49,134 bases of DNA from Sphaerisporangium cinnabarinum (GCA_003052455.1 QAPD01000012.1:1-49134); one strand, 5' to 3'; numbered from the stretch's first letter, positions 16,251 to 25,151 are shown. Translations and numbers: made by a program. The notes: generated by a model from the letters alone, not told the origin.

Positions 16251-17720
16251 ATGTTCGACGACACGAACCTCATCACGACCCTGGCGATCGTCGCCCTGGT
16301 CATCGCGTTCTTCGCGGTGGTCATCTTCATCAGCAAGCGCATCCGCCGCGTCCCGCCGAACGAGGCCCTGGTCATCGTCGGCCGCGGCGCGGGCCGCAAG
16401 GAGGCCGGGGGCAGCGGGCAGAAGGTCGTCGTCGGCGGCCGCACGTTCGTCTGGCCGATCCTCCAGCAGGGCTTCTCCATCTCGCTCGAGCAGCGCCAGA
16501 TCGGCATCACGGTCGAGGGCGTGGACAAGAACCGCATCAAGATCGCCATCAAGGCGTCGATCAACTTCAAGGTGCGGGGCGACGAGGAGGGCGTGCGTCG
16601 CGCGGCCCAGCGCTTCCTCTCCCAGCAGGGCACGCTCACCGAGATCATCAAGGAGTCCCTCGAGGGCTCGCTGCGCTCCATCGTCGGCGACATGACGATC
16701 GAGCAGATCATCTCCGACCGCAAGGGCCTGTCCGACCGCGTCGTCGAGTCCACGAAGGCCGACCTCTCGGAGCAGGGCCTCCAGGTCGACCTGCTCAACA
16801 TCTCCGACATCTCGACGCCGGGCTCGGACTACCTCGCGAACCTGGGCCGCGCCGAGTCGGCCCGCGCCCGCCAGGTCGCCGAGGTCTCCGAGGCCGAGGC
16901 CCAGCGCGCGTCGGAGTTCGCCGTCATCGAGGCGGCCGAGCAGATCGCCGAGCGCCAGAAGGCCCTCGACCTCAAGCGCGCCGCGATCAAGGCCGACACC
17001 GACCGCGCGAACGCCGAGGCCGAGGCCTCCGGCCAGCTCGCGCGTGCCGAGCAGGACCGCCTCGTCGCGCAGCAGGAGCGCGAGGCGCTCGCCGAGCAGG
17101 CACGCGTGACGCAGGAGCGCCTCGACATCGAGGTCCGCAAGCCCGCCGAGGCCAAGGCGTACGCGGAGGTCCAGGAGGCCAACGCGCGTCGTGACGCCGC
17201 GAACGCCGCGACCGAGGCCGACGCCTACAAGCGCACCGTCATCGCCGAGGCGAACAAGACCGCGGCCATCCAGGACGCCGAGGCGTCCGCGCAGGCCGTG
17301 CGTCGCGCCGGTGAGGCCGAGCGTGACCGCCAGGTCGCGCTCGCGGCCGGTATCCGGGCCGAGGGTGAGGCCCGCGCCGCCGCGATCGAGGCCGAGGGTC
17401 GCGCCGAGGCGGCGGCGACCGACGCCAAGGCCGACGCGCTGCAGAAGTACGGCGAGGCGGCGCTCGTCCAGGAGCTCATCGAGCGCCTGCCGGAGATCGT
17501 GCGGGCCGCGGCCGAGCCGATCGGCAACATCCAGGGCATGACCGTCGTCTCGACCGACGGCGCGTCCGCGCTCACGAAGAACGTCGCGTCGGTCCTGGGC
17601 GAGGGCCAGGGCGTCATCAAGCAGCTCACGGGCGTGGACATCAACCAGCTCATCGCCAACCTCGCGGGCACGCAGCTCGCGGGCTCGGGCGACGCGCCGA
17701 CCAACGGCACGTCGCACTGA
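16251..17720 (+). CDS. Flotillin-like SPFH-domain protein
   Basis: 489-residue membrane-anchored scaffold protein. One N-terminal transmembrane helix (residues 8-28) is followed by an SPFH/band 7 domain (about residues 30-210, VPPNEALVIVGRGAGRKEAGG to GLQVDLLNISDIS) and a long Ala/Glu/Arg-rich coiled coil (about 220-415). The C-terminal 70 residues contain PEIVRAAAEPIGNIQGMTVV, typical of FloT/YqfA-type flotillins. Together with NfeD it forms a two-gene unit; the 167-bp gap between them has a ribosome binding site (GGAAGGAG) some distance from the ATG. It probably organises membrane microdomains. Confidence 0.9.
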   Translation: MFDDTNLITTLAIVALVIAFFAVVIFISKRIRRVPPNEALVIVGRGAGRKEAGGSGQKVVVGGRTFVWPILQQGFSISLEQRQIGITVEGVDKNRIKIAIKASINFKVRGDEEGVRRAAQRFLSQQGTLTEIIKESLEGSLRSIVGDMTIEQIISDRKGLSDRVVESTKADLSEQGLQVDLLNISDISTPGSDYLANLGRAESARARQVAEVSEAEAQRASEFAVIEAAEQIAERQKALDLKRAAIKADTDRANAEAEASGQLARAEQDRLVAQQEREALAEQARVTQERLDIEVRKPAEAKAYAEVQEANARRDAANAATEADAYKRTVIAEANKTAAIQDAEASAQAVRRAGEAERDRQVALAAGIRAEGEARAAAIEAEGRAEAAATDAKADALQKYGEAALVQELIERLPEIVRAAAEPIGNIQGMTVVSTDGASALTKNVASVLGEGQGVIKQLTGVDINQLIANLAGTQLAGSGDAPTNGTSH

Positions 17721-17736
17721 CCCACCCCGCCGAGCC

Positions 17737-17780
17737 TGCGGCCGTGGCCCGTCCGAACCTCCGGGCGGGCCACGGCCGCA
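17737..17780. terminator. Bidirectional terminator hairpin
   Basis: Perfect 15-bp arms TGCGGCCGTGGCCCG (17737-17751) and its complement (17766-17780), between the convergent flotillin and GAP-family genes. Confidence 0.78.
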
Positions 17781-17817
17781 TGGTCGGCGAGCCGGACGGC
17801 AGACCTGGGAGTAGGAC

Positions 17818-18732
17818 TCAGGCCCAGCCGAGGCGGCCGAACGCGTTGAGCGCGAGCAGCACGCCCAGCGCCCCGAGCACCCAGCCCGTCATGTCCGTCG
17901 CGTTCTTCGTGAGCCAGCGGTCGAGCCGACGCAGCACCGGGTCGACCGCGCGCGCCGCGACGAGCCGGCCGAGCAGCAGCAGGAGCGCGGGCGCGACCAT
18001 GACGACGCAGTACGCGGCGAGGATCGCACCGCTCCCGGGCCAGCCGACGTCCGACGTCGTGACGATCCCGATCGCGGCGAGGTAGGGCAGCATCGTCCCC
18101 ACCTCGATCGCGACGGCCCCGAGGGCCAGCCCCACGAGCGGCAGGACGGACGAGCGTGTCCGGACCGCGCCGGTCCCGACGGCGTCCGCCTCGATCCCCA
18201 GCGCACGCTCGCGCCACCGCGAGATCCGGCCGGGGCGCGGGGGCGACGACGGCACGCCCGAGCCCACGGTCTCGGCACCGGCACCGGCACCGGCACCGGC
18301 GCCGGTCCAGGGGCCGGTCCCCACGGCGTCGGGCCGACCCGCGACGGGCGGGGCGGCGTCGGACTGCGCGGCCTTGCGCGCCGCGCGCTTGCTGTCGAAC
18401 CGGAAGCTCAGCGCGAACAGCCCGATCCCCAGGAGGAGCTGCACGATCGCGGCGGCCCGCGTGTCGAGCGCGGCGCCGAACCGGTCGAGGAACGCGCCCG
18501 CGCCGAGCAGCACGACGATCCCGACGGCGAGGTAGAACCCCGCCACCGTGCCGAGGTACACGAGCACGCGTCCCGCGCGCAGCCGCCCCGGCGCGAGCAG
18601 GAGCCACACGGGGATGAGGAGCGTGCCGAAGCTCGTGGAGTCGATGAGCGCCAGCACGACGAGCACGCCGGCCATCGCGGCCAGGCCGAGGCCCGGACCG
18701 CCGACGGCGTCGAGGTCGAGAGGGAGGTCCAT
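17818..18732 (-). CDS. GAP-family polytopic membrane protein
   Basis: 304-residue protein with six or seven transmembrane segments in two groups (residues 12-110 and 195-300). The pattern ALIDSTSFGTLLIPVWLL and the second half GLALGAVAIEVGTMLPYLAAIG are typical of the GAP (Sap/LysE-like) family, known from mycobacterial glycopeptidolipid and sulfolipid export loci. No lipid biosynthesis gene is nearby, so the substrate is unknown. The cytoplasmic loop between the halves is long, basic (RFDSKRAARKAAQSD) and contains a Gly-Ala run encoded by a hexanucleotide repeat. GACGCT lies 6 nt before the ATG, so it may be leaderless. Confidence 0.82.
   Translation of the reverse strand: MDLPLDLDAVGGPGLGLAAMAGVLVVLALIDSTSFGTLLIPVWLLLAPGRLRAGRVLVYLGTVAGFYLAVGIVVLLGAGAFLDRFGAALDTRAAAIVQLLLGIGLFALSFRFDSKRAARKAAQSDAAPPVAGRPDAVGTGPWTGAGAGAGAGAETVGSGVPSSPPRPGRISRWRERALGIEADAVGTGAVRTRSSVLPLVGLALGAVAIEVGTMLPYLAAIGIVTTSDVGWPGSGAILAAYCVVMVAPALLLLLGRLVAARAVDPVLRRLDRWLTKNATDMTGWVLGALGVLLALNAFGRLGWA
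18274..18303. repeat. Hexanucleotide microsatellite (GGCACC)n
   Basis: Four perfect GGCACC units and a fifth with one change (GGCGCC) lie inside the GAP-family gene and encode a Gly-Ala run in its cytoplasmic loop. Unit number changes would stay in frame. Confidence 0.85.
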
Positions 18733-18902
18733 GCCCCGAGCGTCCCGCCCGACGCGCGGGCGTGTCGTCCGGCGAACGACCGACCCGCGCGCCCGGAAGA
18801 GGGCCCCGATGGCGCGCGAGAGCGCCCCGTGCCGGGCCGGGGCGGGGCGTCGTACACCGTTCGACCGATCCGTCGCCGGGCGGGCTGTGCTGGGATGGAG
18901 GC

Positions 18903-20279
18903 GTGAGCACGCACGACGGCGGGACGCAGGACGCGCGCGCGGCCGTGCCCGGGCGGGGCGGGCGCTGGCGGACGGCGGTCGGCTCCCTGCGCGGCGTGTG
19001 GCGCATCGAGGACCGCCGGAACGACCTGTTCTCGGCCGTCACGACGTTCGTCCTCGGCTGGGTCCTGCTCGAGGTCGGGCTCGTCGGGATCGTCCGCGCG
19101 TCGTTCGTCGTCGAGCCCGCGCACGCCTGGTGGCGCGTGGCGCTGCTCGCCGTCGGGTGCCTCCTCATCCTCGCCAAGCGCGCGCACCCGATCCTCGCTC
19201 TCCTCGGCGGGGTGGTCGTCACCGCCGTCGACCTGCGGTGGGGCGGGAGCCTCGCGCTCATGCTCGTCCTGTGGGACCTGCTCTACGCCGCCGCCCTCTG
19301 GTCGCGGCCACGGGCGCGCGCCTGGCTCTGGGGCGTCGCGGCGACCGTGGTGGCGGTGGGCGCCGTCGGGGCGGGCGAGGCCGCGCGCGACGTGCGGGAG
19401 TTCGTGTACATGGGGCTCCAGCTCAGCGCCCTGCTCCTCGTGCCGATGTGGTGGGCCACCAACGTGCGCACGACGAGCGAGCTCGCCGAGGTCGCGGGCG
19501 AGCGCGCCGACCTCGCCGCGCGCGAGGCCGAGGCCGCGGCCCGCACGGCCGACCTGGAGCGCCAGCGCGCGAGCGACCTCGAACGCATCGCCCAGCTCGA
19601 CCGGCACGAGGCCGTCCGGGCCGAGCGCGCCGCGATGGCGCGCGACCTGCACGACGTCATCGCGTCGCACCTGTCGACCATCGCCATCCACTCCGGCGCC
19701 GCGCTCGCCCTCCCGCCCGACGCCACGAAGGACCGCGCGGCGCTCGAGCAGGTGCGCGCGAGCGCCGTGGCGTCGCTCGACGAGATGCGCTCCATGATCC
19801 TGCTGCTGCGCACCGAGGGACGGCGCGAGGGGGACGGCGCGACGGACGCCGTCGCCGCCCCCGGCCGCCTCGCCGGCCTCGACACGCTCCTCGACGCCGC
19901 GCGCGCGACGACGACCGTCACGCTCCACGACCCGGACGGCGTCGCGGCGTCGCCGCTGCCCGCGGCGGCGGACCAGGCGCTGTTCCGCATCGCGCAGGAG
20001 TCCCTGACGAACGCGCTCAAGCACGCGCCCGGCGCCCCGGTCGCCGTCGAGCTCTCCCGGCACGGGGCGGCCGTCGTGCTGGAGGTGCGCGACGACGGCG
20101 CCCCCGGCTCCGGGACCGTCGAGCCACCGCTGAGCGCCGGCACCGGCCTGCTCACGATGCGCGAGCGCGCCGACGGTCTCGGCGGGACGTGCAGCGCCGG
20201 CCCGCTGCCCGGGGGCGGGTGGTCCGTGCGCGCCGAGATCCCCGTGGCCGGGCTCCCCGTCGAGAGGCAGGACGCGTGA
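18903..20279 (+). CDS. NarL/DesK-type sensor histidine kinase
   Basis: 458-residue membrane sensor kinase. About five transmembrane helices (residues 40-185) are followed by a coiled coil and the HisKA_3 phosphoacceptor segment ERAAMARDLHDVIASHLSTI (histidine near residue 249). A HATPase domain with N-box ESLTNALKHAP and G-box TGLLTMRERADGLGG follows. No extracellular sensor domain is evident, so the signal is probably felt in or near the membrane. The GTG start at 18903 follows TGGGAT by 6 nt and GGAG, so either leaderless or led initiation is possible. It is coupled by a 4-bp overlap to its response regulator. Confidence 0.9.
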   Translation: MSTHDGGTQDARAAVPGRGGRWRTAVGSLRGVWRIEDRRNDLFSAVTTFVLGWVLLEVGLVGIVRASFVVEPAHAWWRVALLAVGCLLILAKRAHPILALLGGVVVTAVDLRWGGSLALMLVLWDLLYAAALWSRPRARAWLWGVAATVVAVGAVGAGEAARDVREFVYMGLQLSALLLVPMWWATNVRTTSELAEVAGERADLAAREAEAAARTADLERQRASDLERIAQLDRHEAVRAERAAMARDLHDVIASHLSTIAIHSGAALALPPDATKDRAALEQVRASAVASLDEMRSMILLLRTEGRREGDGATDAVAAPGRLAGLDTLLDAARATTTVTLHDPDGVAASPLPAAADQALFRIAQESLTNALKHAPGAPVAVELSRHGAAVVLEVRDDGAPGSGTVEPPLSAGTGLLTMRERADGLGGTCSAGPLPGGGWSVRAEIPVAGLPVERQDA

Positions 20280-21022
20280 CGCGACGACCGGTCCGGGTGC
20301 TCCTCGCCGACGACCACGCCGCCATCCGGGCGGGCCTGCGCCTCCTGCTCGACGCCGCGCCGGACGTCGAGGTGGTCGGCGAGGCCGCGGACGGCACCGC
20401 CGCCGTCACGAACGCTCGGGCGCTGCGGCCCGACGTCGTGCTCATGGACCTGCGGATGCCGGGCGTCGACGGCATCGAGGCGACGCGCGTCATCACCGGC
20501 GAGCACCTCGCCGAGGTCCTCGTGCTCACGACGTTCGACCTCGACGAGTACGTGGACGGGGCGCTGCGCGCCGGGGCCGCGGGGTTCCTCCTCAAGACGG
20601 CCGAGCCCGCCGCGCTCCTCGACGCCGTGCGTCGCGTCGCGGACGGCGACGGCGTCCTCGCGCCCGAGGTCACCCGCCGGCTCCTCGCCGCGTTCGCGCG
20701 CGGCCCCGTGCCCGACGCCGGCCCCCCGCTCCCCGCGGGATCGCGCCCGGGCGGCACGGACGGTCTCGGGGACCCCGCGGCGTCGGGCGGCGGGGGCGTC
20801 GTCGCCGACGACCGACGCGAACCGCGGCTCGCCGACCTCACGCCCCGCGAGGTCGACGTGCTCGCGGCGCTCGGCCGCGGCCTGTCCAACCAGGGCATCG
20901 CGACCGACCTCTACATCACCGAGGCCACGGCCAAGACGCACGTCTCGCGCGTGCTCGCGAAGCTGGGCGTCGCGACCCGGATGCAGGCGGCGATCGTCGC
21001 GCGCGACACCGGCCTGGCCTGA
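20276..21022 (+). CDS. LuxR/NarL-family response regulator
   Basis: 248-residue response regulator, partner of the preceding kinase. The receiver domain has the acidic pair D12/D13, the phosphoacceptor D58 (VVLMDLRMPG) and the conserved lysine in FLLKTAEP. A C-terminal LuxR-type helix-turn-helix is clear (LTPREVDVLAALGRGLSNQGIA, TAKTHVSRVLAKLGV). The linker of about 45 residues between domains is long and Gly/Pro-rich. Its targets cannot be named from this window. The GTG start overlaps the kinase stop. Confidence 0.92.
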   Translation: MTRRPVRVLLADDHAAIRAGLRLLLDAAPDVEVVGEAADGTAAVTNARALRPDVVLMDLRMPGVDGIEATRVITGEHLAEVLVLTTFDLDEYVDGALRAGAAGFLLKTAEPAALLDAVRRVADGDGVLAPEVTRRLLAAFARGPVPDAGPPLPAGSRPGGTDGLGDPAASGGGGVVADDRREPRLADLTPREVDVLAALGRGLSNQGIATDLYITEATAKTHVSRVLAKLGVATRMQAAIVARDTGLA

Positions 21023-21062
21023 CACCCCCCTCCCTCTGGACGCCGACCACGCGATCGTGGCC

Positions 21063-21122
21063 GCCGAGCACGGGATCAGCGACCGGAAGCTGCCCGGTCT
21101 GGTCGCCGACCCCGTGCTCGGC
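21063..21122. terminator. Long nested hairpin between convergent genes
   Basis: GCCGAGCACGGG (21063-21074) pairs with 21111-21122. Inside, GCGACC (21079-21084) pairs with 21101-21106, and ACCGG with CCGGT. It lies between the response regulator and PfkB genes and probably ends both transcripts. Confidence 0.55.
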
Positions 21123-21148
21123 GGGACGGGGGTGGGGAGCGAGGCCGG

Positions 21149-22012
21149 TCAGGCCGGGGCGAGGTCCGGGCTCTGCACGACGAGGGCGGCGTGCCGGGCG
21201 CCCGCCCGCATCGCCTCCTCGACGTCAGCACCGTGCAGGTGCGCGTCGAGGAAGCCCGCGAAGAAGCCGTCGCCGGCGCCGTTCGTGTCGACGACGTGCG
21301 GCACGGGCTGTGCCGGGACCTCGACGAAGCCACCGTCCGGCGTGAGCGCGACCGCGCCCCGCGACCCGTGCGTGCAGACCACCAGGCGCGCACCCGCTTC
21401 GACCCGGGCGGTCATGAAGCCGCGCCAGTCCTCGAGCCGGTCCCCGCTGAGGAACACGTGCGTGCCCGCGTCGACCCAGGGCCGGTGGAACGCGGACTCG
21501 CCGTCGTGGTCGTGCAGGTCGACCCAGACGTCGCGGCCGCAGGCCACGGCGAGGTCGAGCACCGGGAGCGCGGGCACCGCGAGGTCGACGACGACGGCCC
21601 GCGCCGCGTCGAGCGCCGCGACGGTGGCGTCCCACCCCGCTCCCCGCGCCGGGACCTCGCCGGGGGCGCGCAGGTAGACCGAGACGCGGCCGCCGTCGTC
21701 GTCCATGAGGTTGAGGTGGCTCTCGGTGCTGCCGTCGGGCGAGGGCTCCGCGAGCACCCGCACCCCCGCGCCCTCGAGCACGGACCGGACGCGCGCGGCG
21801 TCGTCGTCCGTCCCGAGCACGGTGCGCAGGAGCACCGACCGGCCGAGGCGCGCGAGGTTGAGCGCCTTTCCCGCGGACGTCCCGCCGACCGTGTGGCGGT
21901 GGGACCTGGCGAACACCGTGTGCGGCGTGGGAGCGGGCAGCTCGTCGAGCTGGACGAGGAGGTTCCACGACGCCGGCCCGGCGACGAGGACCTCGGCCTG
22001 CGGGGGCGTCAT
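21149..22012 (-). CDS. PfkB-family carbohydrate kinase
   Basis: 287-residue ribokinase-like sugar kinase. The N-terminal motif has GGTSAGKALNLARLG (substrate site), and the C-terminal PfkB signature DTNGAGDGFFAGFL holds the catalytic Asp of the anion hole (about residue 246). The substrate sugar or nucleoside is unknown. The ATG overlaps the stop of the pentapeptide-repeat gene by 4 bp, so the two are co-translated; the functional link between them is unclear. Confidence 0.88.
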   Translation of the reverse strand: MTPPQAEVLVAGPASWNLLVQLDELPAPTPHTVFARSHRHTVGGTSAGKALNLARLGRSVLLRTVLGTDDDAARVRSVLEGAGVRVLAEPSPDGSTESHLNLMDDDGGRVSVYLRAPGEVPARGAGWDATVAALDAARAVVVDLAVPALPVLDLAVACGRDVWVDLHDHDGESAFHRPWVDAGTHVFLSGDRLEDWRGFMTARVEAGARLVVCTHGSRGAVALTPDGGFVEVPAQPVPHVVDTNGAGDGFFAGFLDAHLHGADVEEAMRAGARHAALVVQSPDLAPA

Positions 22013-22677
22013 CGGTCCGTCACCGTGATGCCGAGGCTGTGGGCGAACGTCGCGGCGAGGCGGGCGAGCTGCATCGAGTCGATGGTCGAGCCGCGCAGCG
22101 ACTCGATGCCGCCGAGCTCGTCGATCTCCGCGCCGCGCAGGTCCACGTGGGCGAGCGTGGCGCCCTGCACGTCGATCCGGCGCACGCGCGTACCCTCGAA
22201 CGCGACGCGCAGCGCGTCGGACGCGACGAGGTCGAGCTCGTCGATCGTGCAGTCGGTGAACACCACGTCGCGCAGCGACGCGCCCCGCAGGTTGACGAAG
22301 CCGAGCTTGCAGCCGACGAACCGCACCCCGGCCCACGACGACTCGTAGAGCTCGGCGGACCCGAGGCGTGCGCCCCGCACCTCGACCTCGCGCCACCGGC
22401 CGCGCGTCCCGCGCACCACCGGGACGTCGAGGCGCCCCAGCACGACCTCCGTGAGCGTCACCGCCCCGAGGTCGGCCTCGTCGGCGCGCACCTGGTCGAG
22501 CCGCGTGGAGAACACGCTCGCGCCGTGTAGGTCGAGCCGGTCGAGGCGGAGGTCGGTGATCTCGACACCCTCGAGGTCGGCCTCCGCCTCGAGGTCGTAG
22601 GCGTCACCGGGCTGGAGGTCGTCCAGGACGACCGGGTCGATCACGGGTGGTTCGGTCGTCGGCTTCTTCGGGGGCAC
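22009..22677 (-). CDS. Pentapeptide-repeat protein
   Basis: 222-residue protein built largely of degenerate A(D/N)LXX repeats (for example LDRLDLHGASVFSTRLDQV, LRGASLRDVVFTDCTIDEL, DVQGATLAHVDLRGAEIDEL), which fold as a right-handed beta-helix. There is no N-terminal signal. Some family members mimic DNA and protect gyrase, but nothing in the sequence shows that here. The GTG start lies 6 nt from TAGGCT and has no ribosome binding site. It is the first gene of a two-gene operon with the PfkB kinase. Confidence 0.85.
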   Translation of the reverse strand: MPPKKPTTEPPVIDPVVLDDLQPGDAYDLEAEADLEGVEITDLRLDRLDLHGASVFSTRLDQVRADEADLGAVTLTEVVLGRLDVPVVRGTRGRWREVEVRGARLGSAELYESSWAGVRFVGCKLGFVNLRGASLRDVVFTDCTIDELDLVASDALRVAFEGTRVRRIDVQGATLAHVDLRGAEIDELGGIESLRGSTIDSMQLARLAATFAHSLGITVTDR

Positions 22678-22683
22678 GCCCCG

Positions 22684-22689
22684 AGCCTA
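22684..22689 (-). promoter_or_regulatory. -10 element overlapping a stop codon
   Basis: TAGGCT on the minus strand lies 6 nt before the GTG of the pentapeptide gene, and its TAG is also the stop codon of the upstream imine-reductase-like gene. Confidence 0.5.
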
Positions 22690-23598
22690 GGACCGGCCAC
22701 CGACGCCCGGGCCCGCCGTCGTGCGGGCCTTGATCACCTCGAAGATCGCGGACCAGCCGTCCCGCCCGTGCCCGGCGGCGAGCGCGCGCTCGTAGTGGGA
22801 CAGGACGGCGCGCGGGAGCGCCGTGTCGACGCCGAGCTCCTCGCTCGCTCCGAGGACGTGCGCCGCGGTCGCCCCCATCATCGTCGCCGTGCTGAGGTGC
22901 CCGGGGTGGACGCCGGTCTCGAAGTCCGCGCCCGGCGCCCCGTCCCCGCCGACCATCGCGGGCGTCTCGACGAGCGTCCGCAGCGCCTCGGGCACGAACT
23001 GCGTGGGCGGCACCCCGGCCGCCTGAGCGAGCGCCGCGGCGTGCGCGACGCCCGACAGCGCCGTGAGGAACACGTCGAGCTGCGCCTGGTACAGCAGCTG
23101 CGCGAGGCCCGGGTCCTCGCCCACGTGGCGCGGAGCGCCGAGCAGCGCCAGCACGCTCTCGTGCGCACGGAACGCCGCCCGGGGACCGGAGTAGTACACG
23201 TACGCGTCCGCGGTCCCGACACCCGGGGGCGGCGTCATGACGCCACCCGCGACGAGGGTCGCGCCGTGCTCGGCGACCCACCGTGCCGCGGCACGGGTCG
23301 CCCCCGGGGTGTCCGAGCTCAGGTTGACGACGGTCCGGCCGCGCAGGACGTCGGTCGCGCCGCCGAGGACGTCGTACATCGCCGCGTAGTCGGTCAGGCT
23401 CAGCAGGACGAGGTCGCTCGCGGCGACCGCCTCCGCGGGCGACGCCGCACGGACCGCGCCCTCGGCCACGAGCGCGTCGGCGCGCGACGGCGTGCGGTTC
23501 CACACGGTGACGGGGTGGCCTGCGACGAGCAGCGTGCGGACCATGGCCTGGCCCATCGGCCCCAGGCCGATCAGGGCGACGGGGGCGTGCGCGCTCAT
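22687..23598 (-). CDS. NAD(P)-dependent oxidoreductase, imine-reductase-like (Tyr type)
   Basis: 303-residue protein of the 6-phosphogluconate dehydrogenase/beta-hydroxyacid dehydrogenase superfamily. The Rossmann motif GLGPMGQAM is at residue 11, followed by VTVWNRTPSRAD, the NADPH-selecting pattern of imine reductases. The C-terminal helical domain has GEDPGLAQLLYQAQ; at the position that is Asp in its neighbour it has Tyr (Y170). It shares its overall sequence with the next gene upstream and overlaps it by 4 bp, so they arose by tandem duplication. The substrate is not known; imine reductases reduce cyclic imines in vitro. Confidence 0.82.
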   Translation of the reverse strand: MSAHAPVALIGLGPMGQAMVRTLLVAGHPVTVWNRTPSRADALVAEGAVRAASPAEAVAASDLVLLSLTDYAAMYDVLGGATDVLRGRTVVNLSSDTPGATRAAARWVAEHGATLVAGGVMTPPPGVGTADAYVYYSGPRAAFRAHESVLALLGAPRHVGEDPGLAQLLYQAQLDVFLTALSGVAHAAALAQAAGVPPTQFVPEALRTLVETPAMVGGDGAPGADFETGVHPGHLSTATMMGATAAHVLGASEELGVDTALPRAVLSHYERALAAGHGRDGWSAIFEVIKARTTAGPGVGGRS

Positions 23599-24554
23599 CG
23601 CGCTCCTCCTGCGGTGCCGGTACCGGTACCGGTACCGATGACAGCGGGTGCGGCGGTGGTGCGCCCGGGGTCCCTGATGCTCTCGACGGCGCGCGCGAAC
23701 CCGTCGCTGCCGTGACCGGCGTCGACCTGCCGGCGCACCAGCGCCTGCACGGCCGCGACGACGTCGGTCGCGAGCCCGGCCTCCTCGCTCGCCCGGACCA
23801 TGTCGGACAGGTCCGAGAACTCGAGGCTCTGCTGGCCGGGGCCGGCGAAGTCGCGGCGGTCGATGACGTCGGCGTAGCCTGCGAGCTCCGACGTCATCGC
23901 CGCGATCCAGGGTGCCGCGCGGCGCGCGAAGTCGCTCGCGCTCACGCCCGCCGTCCCGACCATCGCGACGCCGTGGAAGAAGCCCGCGAACATCGCGTAC
24001 ATGCCCGCGAGCAGCGCGAGGTCGTAGAGCGGCGCCAGACCGGGGTCCTCCCCGAACCACGTGCTCCCGCCCCACGTGCCGAGCACGGGACGGGCGGCGT
24101 CGAACGCGCTGCGCGACCCGCTGTACAGGACCTCGGAGCCCGGCCCGCCGATCATCGACGGGACGGCCATGATCCCGCCGTCGAGATAGTCGGCGCCGTG
24201 GGTGCCCGCCCAGGCGGCGAGCTCGCGCGACTCCTCGGGCGTGGTCGTGACGAGGTTGACGAGCGTCCGGCCCGCGAGCGCGTCCGCGACGGGGTCGAGC
24301 GTCTCGTGCACGGAGGCGTGGTCGAGCAGGACCGCGACGACGAGCGGCGAGGCGGTGACGGCCTCGCGCGCAGACGCCGCCTCGCGGACGCCGGACTCGA
24401 GGAGAGCGCTCGCCCGTCCCGGCGTGCGGTTCCAGACCGTCGTCGGGTGACCGGCGGCGACGGTCGCGGCAGCGAGCGCGCTGCCCATCGCGCCGAGGCC
24501 GAGCACCGTGACGGGGATGACGCGTTCCGAGGGTCGTGCAGGCTGGTCAGACAT
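23595..24554 (-). CDS. NAD(P)-dependent oxidoreductase, imine-reductase-like (Asp type)
   Basis: 319-residue paralogue of the next gene downstream. The Rossmann motif is GLGAMGSAL (about residue 19), followed by TVWNRTPGRA, then GGIMAVPSMIGGPGSEVLYSG and GEDPGLAPLYDLALL, patterns I associate with NADPH-dependent imine reductases; the candidate catalytic residue is D178. The C-terminus ends in an unusual Gly-Thr run encoded by a GGTACC repeat. GGAGG lies 5 nt before the ATG. It is the first gene of the operon and is divergent from an HxlR regulator, its likely controller. Confidence 0.84.
   Translation of the reverse strand: MSDQPARPSERVIPVTVLGLGAMGSALAAATVAAGHPTTVWNRTPGRASALLESGVREAASAREAVTASPLVVAVLLDHASVHETLDPVADALAGRTLVNLVTTTPEESRELAAWAGTHGADYLDGGIMAVPSMIGGPGSEVLYSGSRSAFDAARPVLGTWGGSTWFGEDPGLAPLYDLALLAGMYAMFAGFFHGVAMVGTAGVSASDFARRAAPWIAAMTSELAGYADVIDRRDFAGPGQQSLEFSDLSDMVRASEEAGLATDVVAAVQALVRRQVDAGHGSDGFARAVESIRDPGRTTAAPAVIGTGTGTGTAGGAR
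23613..23636. repeat. Hexanucleotide microsatellite (GGTACC)n
   Basis: Three GGTACC units and one GGTGCC variant at the 3' end of the imine-reductase-like gene, encoding a Gly-Thr tail. Confidence 0.8.
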
Positions 24555-24657
24555 CGTTCCTCCGGGTGGGGTGGCGGTGCTCGGGCGGGCCGACCGCGCG
24601 GCGCGCCCTCGCTGTCCACCCTCCCCGGCGTACGGTCGCCCGGGAAGAACGCACTTC

Positions 24658-24676
24658 GAGGTGGGGTTCTCACCTC
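24658..24676. promoter_or_regulatory. Inverted repeat in HxlR/oxidoreductase divergent region
   Basis: GAGGTG (24658-24663) and CACCTC (24671-24676) form an inverted repeat between the divergent genes, with GAAC/GTTC half-sites overlapping it. It is a candidate HxlR operator. Confidence 0.4.
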
Positions 24677-24740
24677 AGGGTGAGCGTGCAGGTCAGGACG
24701 CCGCCCGGCACGGAACCGGTCAGCGACGAAGGAGCGAACG

Positions 24741-25142
24741 ATGACGACGACGACGGTCCGCACCTCCCCCGGCAGTCCGCCCACCGGTGCCTCCACGAGC
24801 ACCGCGCGACGCGGCCCCTACGTCTGCGGGCTCGACGCCGCGATGGACGTCGTGAGCGGGAAGTGGAAGTCGCTCATCCTCTGGGAGCTCGAGGACCACG
24901 GGGTGCGTCGGTACGCCGAGCTCAAGCGCGGTCTGGTCGGCGTGAGCGACAAGGTGCTCGCGCAGCAGCTCCGCGAGATGGAGGCGGACGACCTGCTCGT
25001 GCGCGAGGTGTTCCCCGAGGTCCCGCCGCGCGTCGAGTACTCGCTCACCGAGCACGGCAGCGCGCTCAACGCGGCGCTCGCGTCGCTCGGCGACTGGGGC
25101 CGTGACCGCATCGAGCGGATCGGCGCCGCACGCGTCGGCTGA
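24741..25142 (+). CDS. HxlR-family transcriptional regulator
   Basis: 133-residue winged-helix regulator. The family pattern is clear: CGLDAAMDVVSGKWKSLILWEL (the GKWK signature near residue 43), followed by RRYAELKRGLVGVSDKVLAQQLREME and a wing ending in VEYSLTEHG. HxlR proteins often respond to aldehydes, quinones or redox stress, with a conserved cysteine near the N-terminus; C29 here fits that. It is divergent from the imine-reductase-like pair and likely regulates it. AAGGAG precedes the ATG. Confidence 0.9.
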   Translation: MTTTTVRTSPGSPPTGASTSTARRGPYVCGLDAAMDVVSGKWKSLILWELEDHGVRRYAELKRGLVGVSDKVLAQQLREMEADDLLVREVFPEVPPRVEYSLTEHGSALNAALASLGDWGRDRIERIGAARVG

Positions 25143-25151
25143 CCCGATGCC

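Noticed and set aside
21023-21148. Small gene between the response regulator and PfkB kinase
   Set aside because: A short frame is open on the plus strand, but the stretch is dominated by nested inverted repeats and runs antisense into the kinase; best read as a terminator region.
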